A stretch of 6,226 nt of DNA from Bacteroidota bacterium. GTDB lineage: Bacteria > Bacteroidota > Bacteroidia > Bacteroidales > VadinHA17. Position 1 is the first letter of the stretch; every line of letters starts with the position of its first letter. This document shows, piece after piece, positions 1 through 6,170 of this stretch. The position numbers were made by a program, and so were the translations under genes. A model generated the notes under the pieces. It did no database searches. It was given only the letters and a program-made list of their open reading frames with translations, and was not told the origin of the DNA. Location: the NCBI GenBank assembly GCA_015222065.1, contig JADFUQ010000028.1:1-6226 (forward strand), given 5' to 3'.

Positions 1-41
1 TGGAATAATGGAGTAATGGAATGATGGAATAGTGGAAGAGT
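1..41. repeat. Degenerate 8-bp tandem repeat, left block
   Basis: After a first T, five consecutive octamers follow the pattern GGAATNNT (GGAATAAT, GGAGTAAT, GGAATGAT, GGAATAGT, GGAAGAGT). The periodicity then decays into a purine-rich tract to about position 97 that carries AAGAATTCGAA twice (52-62 and 69-79). The block begins at the window edge and may extend further left. An inverted block of the same octamer lies at 220-268. No coding function is apparent. Confidence 0.75.
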
Positions 42-140
42 GAGGAAGTCGAAGAATTCGAAAGGTCTAAGAATTCGAAGAGTGGAAGAAAAAGAGTTGA
101 GAAATTGTGTTGCAATAATGCAGTATTACTAGTTCCAAAT

Positions 141-168
141 TTTGAATTTTAGGCACTTTAAATTTTAG
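141..168. repeat. Short direct repeat, 12 bp, period 16
   Basis: TTTGAATTTTAG (141-152) recurs as TTTAAATTTTAG (157-168), with 11 of 12 positions identical. It lies in the gene-free leader of the methyltransferase gene, between the two octamer blocks. It could be a regulator site or simple AT-rich drift; the sequence does not decide. Confidence 0.4.
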
Positions 169-219
169 TCATTATGATATTAAGTTTACAAATTTGGAAG
201 ATACATTTATCAAAAAAAC

Positions 220-268
220 AGCATTCCAACATTCAAACATTCCATTTTTCCAATATTCCAATATTCCA
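220..268. repeat. Degenerate 8-bp tandem repeat, right (inverted) block
   Basis: Read on the minus strand from 268, a T is followed by six octamers: GGAATATT twice, then GGAAAAAT, GGAATGTT, TGAATGTT and GGAATGCT. This is the inverted counterpart of the block at 1-41. The two blocks could pair over about five octamers with several mismatches around a loop of roughly 180 nt. The block ends 61 bp before the methyltransferase start codon, so it probably lies in the leader or promoter region of that gene. Apart from these repeats and the 12-bp repeat at 141-168, nothing is recognisable in 1-329. Confidence 0.75.
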
Positions 269-329
269 GGATAACTATGCATTATCCTGAAGAACCTTAT
301 ATTATATCCAGATCATAACTTAAACAACA

Positions 330-1466
330 ATGGGAAAATACAGTGATGTCTATATTGCGAAAACAATGCAGGGACTTGAAGGAGTACTTGCAAAAGAATT
401 AAAAGATCTGGGTGCATACAGGATAAAACCGGGTAGAAGAATGGTAGAATTCTCGGGTGGTATGAGTATAATCTATAAAGCTAACTATTGGCTTCGTACT
501 GCTCTCCGGATTCTTGTACCTGTCCGGTCATTCAGGGCTATAAATGAACATCAACTTTATACTGAAACGAAAGCTCTTAATTGGGAAAAATATTTAAGTC
601 TCCAACATACTTTTTCTGTTGATTCGGTAGTATTTTCAAAGTACTTCAAACACTCACATTATGTTGCTTTGAAGGTGAAAGATGCGATTGTGGATCAGTT
701 TCGGGAGAAAAAAGGCCGGAGACCGTCAGTTAATAGCAAGGATCCGGATATAAGAATTAATATTTATATAAATATTGATAAATGCATAATTTCACTTGAT
801 AGTTCCGGTGAATCATTACATAAACGTGGTTATAGGGTTGATCAATACAAAGCACCATTAAACGAAGTTCTGGCTGCAGGGTTGATCATGTTATCCGGTT
901 GGGATATAAAAACAAATTTTCTTGATCCTATGTGTGGTTCCGGAACGTTTCTTATTGAAGCGGCTATGATTTCAAGAAATATTCCACCAGGGTATTACAG
1001 GCAAAAGTATAGTTTTATGAACTGGCTTGATTATGAACCTGAACTGTACAGGGATATTCAGGTAAGCCCCTATTCAAAGCAATATGAACCAAAAATACTG
1101 GGAAAAGATATTTCATTCCGTGCTATTACAGCTGCAAGAGAAAACATCCGGAAGGCAGATCTGATGTCATCTATATCTCTGGAAGTTGGTTCTTTTGAAA
1201 CAACCAGTCCTCCATGGAGTTCAGGTTTTATTATTATGAATCCGCCATATGGTGAAAGGATCAAGATTGCTGCAATAGGGAAGTTTTACAAAACAATTGG
1301 GGACCATCTTAAAAAAGATTTTCCTGGATATAAAGCATGGATATTTAGCTCGAATTTTGAAGCACTTAAGCAAATAGGTTTGCACCCAACAGTTAAAGAA
1401 ATACTTTTTAACGGACCTCTTGAATGTAAATTTATGGGATTTGAAATGTACAAGGGATCAAAATGA
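330..1466 (+). CDS. THUMP domain class I SAM-dependent RNA methyltransferase, RlmL-type (COG0116)
   Basis: Predicted cytoplasmic enzyme that methylates a base in RNA using S-adenosylmethionine. The family includes the N-terminal half of E. coli RlmKL, which makes N2-methylguanine at 23S rRNA position 2445, and B. subtilis YpsC; the exact target base here is inferred from the family. Residues about 5-155 are the N-terminal ferredoxin-like plus THUMP RNA-binding region, opening with AKTMQGLEGVLAKEL. The linker motif HKRGYR (164-169) is typical of the family. The Rossmann methyltransferase domain follows: the SAM-binding loop LDPMCGSGT (198-206) and the catalytic motif NPPYGER (304-310), whose NPPY fits methylation of an exocyclic amino group. 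The 378-residue length matches stand-alone members, and the RlmK half of the E. coli fusion is absent. ATG at 330 puts the first family motif at the expected place; no Shine-Dalgarno is visible. It is probably monocistronic, since a 207-bp gap with its own promoter follows. Confidence 0.93.
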   Translation: MGKYSDVYIAKTMQGLEGVLAKELKDLGAYRIKPGRRMVEFSGGMSIIYKANYWLRTALRILVPVRSFRAINEHQLYTETKALNWEKYLSLQHTFSVDSVVFSKYFKHSHYVALKVKDAIVDQFREKKGRRPSVNSKDPDIRINIYINIDKCIISLDSSGESLHKRGYRVDQYKAPLNEVLAAGLIMLSGWDIKTNFLDPMCGSGTFLIEAAMISRNIPPGYYRQKYSFMNWLDYEPELYRDIQVSPYSKQYEPKILGKDISFRAITAARENIRKADLMSSISLEVGSFETTSPPWSSGFIIMNPPYGERIKIAAIGKFYKTIGDHLKKDFPGYKAWIFSSNFEALKQIGLHPTVKEILFNGPLECKFMGFEMYKGSK

Positions 1467-1509
1467 GAAACAATTTTCCCAATTATTTGTTAGAAAACCA
1501 ATTTTTTTA

Positions 1510-1545
1510 GTATATTTAATTTTAAATATACGTATCTGTTTTTTT
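1510..1545 (+). terminator. Perfect 22-bp AT palindrome plus T-run: weak terminator or operator
   Basis: GTATATTTAA (1510-1519) and TTAAATATAC (1522-1531) are exact reverse complements around a 2-nt centre; as a hairpin it would be about 9 bp with a 4-nt loop. Seven Ts follow at 1539-1545. It starts 44 bp after the methyltransferase stop, so it may end that transcript. The stem is all A/T except its closing G-C pair, and 7 nt separate it from the T-run, so it would be a weak terminator. It also lies about 55 bp upstream of the predicted siaB promoter, so a dimeric regulator site is an alternative. Confidence 0.4.
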
Positions 1546-1585
1546 GAAATTTTCAGATAAGATGTTATTTTTATTGTTTCTTTAC

Positions 1586-1619
1586 TTTAGTTATATAAGT
1601 TCTATTTTTATTATATTTG
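1586..1619 (+). promoter_or_regulatory. Candidate Bacteroidota-type promoter for siaBC
   Basis: TATATTTG at 1612-1619 matches the Bacteroidota -7 consensus TANNTTTG at every defined position. The upstream element is imperfect: TTTA at 1586-1589, against TTTG, with 22 bp between them. Transcription would start near 1625 and leave a leader of about 50 nt before the siaB ATG. The poor -33 box is the main doubt. Confidence 0.5.
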
Positions 1620-1673
1620 TCAATAAATGGTTTTGAATAACCTGGTAAAGGAATACGAAAACTTTTAGCCTCA

Positions 1674-2225
1674 ATGAGTTTCAATTTTCAGGAGTACTTT
1701 GATGAATTAAATGGTGGGGATGTACTGTTTTCCTATAAGGGAAGTATTACTACAGACCTGATCAACAATGTATTAGATTCTGTTGAGGCTAGACTACAGG
1801 ATTCTGATGAGCATTCAAAAATACGAAAGAAAGTTTATAATGTTCTGGTAGAGGGCTTACAGAATTTATATCATCACAATGATGATTTGCCCAATTCTTA
1901 CAAAGAGAAATTTGAAAATGGTTTTGGCGTCTTAGTTATTAAGAAACTTGGTGATTGCTATAAAATTTCAACAGGAAATTTTATTTTCTCCGAGAATATT
2001 AAAGAATTAAAAAGCAGGATTGATAAGATAAATTCATTGTCGAAAGAGGAGTTAAAAGAGGAGTATAAGAATATACTTAATAACCAAAAAATGTCAGCAA
2101 AAGGAGGTGGAGGTCTTGGATTGGTTGATATTGCCCGTAAAACAGGAAATAAACTCGATTATATGTTTCATAACTTCAATGAAAAGTATTATTTTTTTAG
2201 GCTCGATATATCTATTTCAAATTAA
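1674..2225 (+). CDS. siaB: SiaB family protein kinase (DUF6272, GHKL fold)
   Basis: Small cytoplasmic kinase predicted to phosphorylate SiaC, encoded 30 bp downstream. In P. aeruginosa SiaB phosphorylates SiaC on a threonine and the PP2C-type SiaA removes the phosphate; only unphosphorylated SiaC activates the diguanylate cyclase SiaD. Seen here: an N-box-like helix with E60, N64 and the run HHND (67-70), and a glycine-rich ATP lid KGGGGLGLVDIARKTG (143-158), in the order expected of GHKL ATPases related to anti-sigma kinases. Between them is a charged helical stretch (about 108-137). The 183-residue length is usual for the family. There is no signal peptide or membrane segment. ATG 1674 is the only plausible start: the frame is closed by TAA at 1638-1640 and has no other ATG, GTG or TTG between. 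AAAGGA at 1648-1652 is too far upstream to be a normal ribosome site. It is likely transcribed with siaC from the promoter at 1586-1619. Confidence 0.85.
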   Translation: MSFNFQEYFDELNGGDVLFSYKGSITTDLINNVLDSVEARLQDSDEHSKIRKKVYNVLVEGLQNLYHHNDDLPNSYKEKFENGFGVLVIKKLGDCYKISTGNFIFSENIKELKSRIDKINSLSKEELKEEYKNILNNQKMSAKGGGGLGLVDIARKTGNKLDYMFHNFNEKYYFFRLDISISN

Positions 2226-2255
2226 TTATTTTAGAAATTATTAAAGATTTATAAT

Positions 2256-2636
2256 ATGGAACCCATTTTATTTGAAGGAACTCTGAAAACACCCACCATT
2301 AATTTTAATGCCGATAATGGGATTATTGAAATCAAAGGAAGATCCATTCCTGAAAATTCTATTGAATTTTACAAACCGTTGGTTAATTGGCTTGAGAATT
2401 ATAAAGAAAATGCACAGCCAATGACTAAAGTAATTATTCAACTTGAGTATTTTAACACCAGCTCGTCAAAATGTATACTTGATGTTTTTAAGAAACTTGA
2501 GGCTATATATAAAGCGAAAAACCCGGTTGAAATTCATTGGTACTATGAAGAGGATGATGAAGATATGCTGGAAGCAGGGGAAGACTACGAGTCGATTATC
2601 AGAGTGCCTTTTAAGATGGTCGAAATTGTTGAATAA
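2256..2636 (+). CDS. siaC: SiaC family regulatory phosphoprotein (DUF1987)
   Basis: Predicted phosphorylation-controlled switch protein and substrate of the adjacent SiaB. In Pseudomonas the unphosphorylated form binds and activates SiaD to make c-di-GMP. Visible here: the phospho-acceptor motif YFNTSSSK with threonine at residue 68, the same residue number reported as the acceptor in P. aeruginosa SiaC, and the conserved acidic block WYYEEDDEDMLEAGEDY (95-111) near the C terminus. The 126-residue length is that of the family, and the fold is expected to resemble anti-anti-sigma (STAS-like) proteins. It lies 30 bp behind siaB on the same strand, and a strong terminator starts 21 bp after its stop, so it closes a two-gene operon. 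No Shine-Dalgarno precedes ATG 2256, only A/T-rich sequence. No diguanylate cyclase or phosphatase is beside it, so its output partner in this organism is unknown. Confidence 0.9.
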   Translation: MEPILFEGTLKTPTINFNADNGIIEIKGRSIPENSIEFYKPLVNWLENYKENAQPMTKVIIQLEYFNTSSSKCILDVFKKLEAIYKAKNPVEIHWYYEEDDEDMLEAGEDYESIIRVPFKMVEIVE

Positions 2637-2656
2637 TATTTTAATAATAATATTAT

Positions 2657-2688
2657 AAAGGGAGGTTGATTGGCCTCCCTTTTTTTTT
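2657..2688 (+). terminator. Strong intrinsic terminator of siaBC, possibly bidirectional
   Basis: AAAGGGAGG (2657-2665) pairs perfectly with CCTCCCTTT (2674-2682) around an 8-nt loop, and two further U-G pairs could shrink the loop to GATT. A run of nine Ts spans 2680-2688. It lies 21 bp after the siaC stop and 2 bp beyond the end of the convergent transporter gene. On the minus strand the same stem is followed by TTTATAATATTATT, a poorer U-tract, so it may also serve the transporter transcript. A separate weak 7-bp AT stem (2634-2640 with 2649-2655) precedes it. Confidence 0.9.
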
Positions 2689-2690
2689 CG

Positions 2691-5600
2691 TTAATTTTTT
2701 AATTGATTTCCAAACTTATAGCCAATTTGTTCAAAATAATCAAGTGACCTTTTCAGCAATCTTTTGTACAGAACAAAATATAATAGTATGGTCATAACCC
2801 AAATGACTAAAACATTTATCCAGAATGTGCTGAAATATTTGCCAAATAACTTCTTGGTTGGGGCATAGAAATGAGCCTTAATCAATGGATGCTCAGGGTC
2901 AAGATATACCGGGTCTATCTTTTGGATTAATTTACCCTTGAATTCAATAATCCTGTCTTTTTCCTTTTCATTCGTTACAAACTCTTTGATCTGGTCGTTG
3001 AAATGCTGTCGTTTTAATTTTAAAAATTTCTCTTTATCTTCCTTCATGAACCCGGATACTATTTTATCCTTTCTTTCATTAGCATTGTTATAAAGTGCTA
3101 TATAATACTTTTTATTCAATTCTAAGTAGGCTTTAGTTGCTTGTATAACTTCAGGAGTAATCTTTTCAGGGTATAAGTAATCAAGATATTTAAATTTTAC
3201 CTTTGGGTTATTTTTTAATTCTTTGCCAATTTCATTACGCAGAACTAACAAATCTTGTGAAAAACTATTTTTATCTCTTTCGTCCTTACTTATTGTCCGG
3301 GATATATTATTAGTTTTATTTTTCAATTTATTATACCAGTAGTTTTTTTTATAATTAGCTTTACTCATTGTTTTATCGTAAATATAAAACTGTTTCTGGT
3401 AATCATTCTCTTTGAATTGATAAACAGCCAGGGCTTCATATCCCCACCTTGCTGTAATAAATTCTCCGTAAAATGGAATATGGCTGGGAGAAGAGTGATT
3501 AGGATTTAATTTTTCGAACTTTATCATTACACCACTAAGTGCTAATTGCGGGATGATCAGGAAAGGAATGAGTATGTAAATGGTTACCACGGTTTTGAAA
3601 CTGTCAGAAATAACAAGTCCAATCATATTAGACGAAGCCCAGCAGCTGAACAATACTATCCAGTATGCAAGATACATTCCTTTGATTTCCATAATAGTGT
3701 TACCAACTATTACAAAAGTAAATGCTTGGATAGCTGATATTGTAAATAACACACCTACTTTTGAGAATAAATAACTGGTCCAGCTCAGGTTTAGGAACAC
3801 TTCCCTTTTAAGTATTTTCCGGTCTTTAATAATTTCTTCAGCACTTACGGTAAGTCCCATAAAAATACCAACGATAACCGACATGAAAATATAAACTGGA
3901 AGATTGTAATTTTCCAGAAGTGTATATCCTAGTTGATTAGAGGCACTTTCATCCCAATACTTAACCAGAAATGCCAGTAAAAAAGCAATTATTGGTGCTT
4001 CCAGCAGGTTAATAACAAGGTATTGAGTGTTAGCGAGTTTTGATAAAACATCTCGTTTAACAAAAATTACGAATTGTTTAACCTTATTGGGTGTTTTGAA
4101 CTGTATTTCCGGAATTTCTTCAGCCGGTTCTAACTTTTCATCATTCTTTTCTAATGATTTTTTGTAAAAGACGTTCCATTCAGTGGGTGATATTTTTCTG
4201 GTATTAGTTACTTTACCATACTCGTCCAGTACATTCGATTCGACAATGTTGAATAATTGTTCCGGATTTACATTACCGCATTCAGTACATTCACTCTCGT
4301 TCCAGTTTGCATGATGTGCTTTATTCTTAAAATATATGATTGAATCAATGGGATCGCCATTATAGATTATGAAACCTCCGGTATCAAGGATAATAAGTTT
4401 GTCAAACATCTTAAAAATGTCGGAAGATGGTTGATGGATAACAACAAAGACAAGCTTTCCCTTAAGAGCCAGTTCTTTCAACAGATCAAGAATGTTTTCT
4501 GAGTCACGTGATGAGAGGCCTGAAGTTGGCTCGTCAAGGAATAGTACTGATGGTTCACGAATTAATTCAAGTGCTATATTTAACCTTTTCCTTTGTCCGC
4601 CACTGATTTTTTTATTAAGTGGACTTCCGACCTTCATGTCTTTAATTTCAAATAATCCAAGGTTTTTCAGAACTCTGTGAACAGTCTTAATAATTTTTTC
4701 TTTTGTATAATTATCAAAACAAAGTTTTGCATTATAAAACAGATTCTGATATACTGAAAGCTCTTCAATTAACAAATCGTCCTGTGAAACAAAACCAATA
4801 AGACCTTCAATTTTTTTAGATTCCCTATGGATATCTACTCCATTTATAAGTACTTGTCCGGTGGTTGGTTCATTTGAGCCATTCAGAACATTTAACAAGG
4901 TTGATTTGCCAGCGCCACTTGCACCCATTATACCAACAAGTCTGCCAGATTCTTCATCAAAACTTAATTTGTGTATGCCCAACTTTCCTCCTTTAAATCT
5001 GTATTCAATATCTTTAACCTGGTATACAATTTTTGATTCCTTAAGTTCAGGTCTGAATTGACTAATAATATCGCTGTAGTAAATCGGTTGTGTTTTTGGG
5101 TCACGAATAGAGGACCCCGGATTAAATGCAAATACCCTGTCTTGCTGGAGAAGTTGCCCGTTCATGTATAATTCACTGTCTCCCATATATCTTATAGCAT
5201 ACATATTAGCAGAGGGTACATTAAGAACCCTGATCTGTCCAATTAATGATTTAACAACAAGGTGTTTCGTCTTTGGGTAGGAAAAATCTTCCTTATTGTC
5301 AAGAATTAGAACATCGGGAGAATCTGGTAGTTTGTCGAAACTAAATAATACAAATGATTCAATTGTGTCGTATTCTTCTATTGAAATGTTAAAAGTGTCC
5401 GAAACAGTTTTAATGAATTCCAGTTCTTGTTCTGTTACTACATCTCTATCAGATTTTGAAAATTCGAATAGCTGGATAAGTACAATTATCTTCTGTTGTT
5501 GAGTAAGTTGATTGTTAATTTCTGTACATATTTTTAAAACCCTTACCGAGCTTGCTGAAATTCGCCTTTGTTGTTTCCTTTTTTCCTTTTGTTTATTCTG

Positions 5601-5771
5601 ATAAAGGTTATAGAAGTCATCAAAAACCTCAATATACTCCTTTACCAATTCCTGGTTAAGTTGATTGCGTAAAAATGCTTCAACAACTGTTCGCCTGTCT
5701 ATTTCATTACTGGCAGGTCTTGCAATTATAGCAAAAAGTTGCATTAAAGCTTTTAATATTTGTTCACTCAT
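2691..5771 (-). CDS. ABCG-type ABC transporter, fused ATPase-permease with TerB-like N-terminal region
   Basis: Predicted inner-membrane half-transporter that would dimerise; substrate unknown. Domains in order: residues 1-142, all-helical and TerB-like, with two similar halves (about 5-52 and 92-141); 150-240, beta-rich, possibly FHA-like (MNGQLLQQDRVFAFNPG, 203-219); 247-475, a nucleotide-binding domain with Walker A GASGAGKST (283-291), Q-loop Q330, signature SGGQ (390-393), Walker B LFLDEP (410-415) and H-loop H446; a linker with C495-x2-C498; then an ABC2 membrane domain. Predicted helices lie near 585-603, 625-645, 669-690, 700-722, 727-750 and 983-1001. Between the fifth and sixth is a lysine-rich insert of about 195 residues (786-980), extracytoplasmic by ABCG topology and far longer than the usual loop. 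All ATPase motifs are intact. The order ATPase then permease marks the ABCG/White class. ATG 5771 is the first Met of the open frame and no Shine-Dalgarno is seen. It stands alone, convergent to siaBC. Confidence 0.9.
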   Translation of the reverse strand: MSEQILKALMQLFAIIARPASNEIDRRTVVEAFLRNQLNQELVKEYIEVFDDFYNLYQNKQKEKRKQQRRISASSVRVLKICTEINNQLTQQQKIIVLIQLFEFSKSDRDVVTEQELEFIKTVSDTFNISIEEYDTIESFVLFSFDKLPDSPDVLILDNKEDFSYPKTKHLVVKSLIGQIRVLNVPSANMYAIRYMGDSELYMNGQLLQQDRVFAFNPGSSIRDPKTQPIYYSDIISQFRPELKESKIVYQVKDIEYRFKGGKLGIHKLSFDEESGRLVGIMGASGAGKSTLLNVLNGSNEPTTGQVLINGVDIHRESKKIEGLIGFVSQDDLLIEELSVYQNLFYNAKLCFDNYTKEKIIKTVHRVLKNLGLFEIKDMKVGSPLNKKISGGQRKRLNIALELIREPSVLFLDEPTSGLSSRDSENILDLLKELALKGKLVFVVIHQPSSDIFKMFDKLIILDTGGFIIYNGDPIDSIIYFKNKAHHANWNESECTECGNVNPEQLFNIVESNVLDEYGKVTNTRKISPTEWNVFYKKSLEKNDEKLEPAEEIPEIQFKTPNKVKQFVIFVKRDVLSKLANTQYLVINLLEAPIIAFLLAFLVKYWDESASNQLGYTLLENYNLPVYIFMSVIVGIFMGLTVSAEEIIKDRKILKREVFLNLSWTSYLFSKVGVLFTISAIQAFTFVIVGNTIMEIKGMYLAYWIVLFSCWASSNMIGLVISDSFKTVVTIYILIPFLIIPQLALSGVMIKFEKLNPNHSSPSHIPFYGEFITARWGYEALAVYQFKENDYQKQFYIYDKTMSKANYKKNYWYNKLKNKTNNISRTISKDERDKNSFSQDLLVLRNEIGKELKNNPKVKFKYLDYLYPEKITPEVIQATKAYLELNKKYYIALYNNANERKDKIVSGFMKEDKEKFLKLKRQHFNDQIKEFVTNEKEKDRIIEFKGKLIQKIDPVYLDPEHPLIKAHFYAPTKKLFGKYFSTFWINVLVIWVMTILLYFVLYKRLLKRSLDYFEQIGYKFGNQLKN

Positions 5772-6051
5772 AATGATATTAGTTTATGATGTCTAATTTA
5801 CTTATAAAATTTCTAAAATATTATTTTTTTTAATATAAATCCGGCAAATATCAATTAAGCAAGTAAGCAAAAAACAATAAAGCTATCAAAAGTGAGTGTT
5901 AACAATATCAAATAAAAGATTTAGGTCATTTTATCTTATTGAAGTTTGTTCTGAGTAATTTTAATAAAATAAATTGTATGCTTGATTGTAAAACTAGATT
6001 TTGAGTCAGCTCTGAAAAGTTAAAAAAAGAAAATACCACTAAGTCACTTCT
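5772..6051. other. Gene-free AT-rich stretch
   Basis: Apart from the possible transporter promoter, no gene, RNA gene or clear repeat is visible between the transporter start codon and the repeat island that begins at 6052. Stops are frequent in all frames. Confidence 0.6.
5845..5877 (-). promoter_or_regulatory. Possible promoter of the ABC transporter gene
   Basis: On the minus strand GATATTTG (5852 to 5845) matches the TANNTTTG -7 consensus at five of six defined positions. TTG at 5877-5875 lies 22 bp upstream as a possible -33 element, and a second TTTG at 5871-5868 is too close. A start near 5840 would leave a leader of about 65 nt. The AT-rich background makes chance matches easy. Confidence 0.3.
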
Positions 6052-6099
6052 AAGATTCACAAAGGATTTATTTCCATTGCTTTATCTTTTGTGTATCTT
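6052..6099. repeat. Imperfect inverted repeat, 14-bp arms
   Basis: AAGATTCACAAAGG (6052-6065) pairs with CTTTTGTGTATCTT (6086-6099): one T-T mismatch and one G-U wobble in 14, around a 20-nt loop. The preceding ACCACTAAGTCACTTCT resembles the CACTAAG/CACAAAG-rich intergenic repeats found in environmental bacterial genomes; that resemblance is from memory. It forms the left edge of the repeat island and its right arm overlaps the first direct-repeat copy. Confidence 0.6.
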
Positions 6100-6154
6100 T
6101 GCCTGCCCCGTAAGGAATGACTGTACCGGGGTGTCTTTACCTGCCCCGTAAGGA
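6091..6154. repeat. Two direct copies containing CCTGCCCCGTAAGGA
   Basis: The 15-mer CCTGCCCCGTAAGGA is exact at 6102-6116 and 6140-6154, 38 bp apart. The identity extends left as GTGT(AT)CTTT(G/A), giving copies of 26 bp (6091-6116) and 24 bp (6131-6154) that differ by a 2-bp deletion and one substitution. The copies are GC-rich against an AT-rich background, which suggests an inserted or mobile intergenic repeat family. Confidence 0.8.
6106..6131. repeat. Small GC hairpin CCCCGTA / TACCGGGG
   Basis: CCCCGTA (6106-6112) can pair with TACCGGGG (6124-6131), with one bulged C, around an 11-nt loop. The second copy of CCCCGTA (6144-6150) could pair with the same TACCGGGG from the other side, so the two hairpins exclude each other. 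Confidence 0.55.
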
Positions 6155-6170
6155 GGTTTACCCTGTGAAA

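Noticed and set aside
189..196. CAAATTTG as a -7 element for the methyltransferase gene
   Set aside because: It matches five of six defined positions, but no TTTG lies at the right distance upstream, and the transcript would start about 130 bp before the gene in very AT-rich sequence.
1070..1264. 64-codon minus-strand frame inside the methyltransferase gene
   Set aside because: It is antisense to the conserved methyltransferase domain and has no features of its own.
2443..2658. 71-codon open frame overlapping siaC in another frame
   Set aside because: It lies mostly inside the well-supported siaC gene, and its Arg/Lys/Leu-rich product looks like an out-of-frame reading.
3546..5502. Several 60-70 codon open frames on the plus strand within the transporter gene
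   Set aside because: They are antisense to a long coding frame with intact motifs, have no recognisable domains, and include two overlapping each other in different frames.
1674..5771. SiaBC and the ABC transporter as one functional system
   Set aside because: The genes are convergent and separated by a terminator, with no shared control visible. Proximity alone does not support a link; conserved neighbourhood in relatives would be needed.
6091..6154. CRISPR array
   Set aside because: There are only two copies, of unequal length and 14-23 bp apart, embedded in other hairpins, and no cas gene is in the window.
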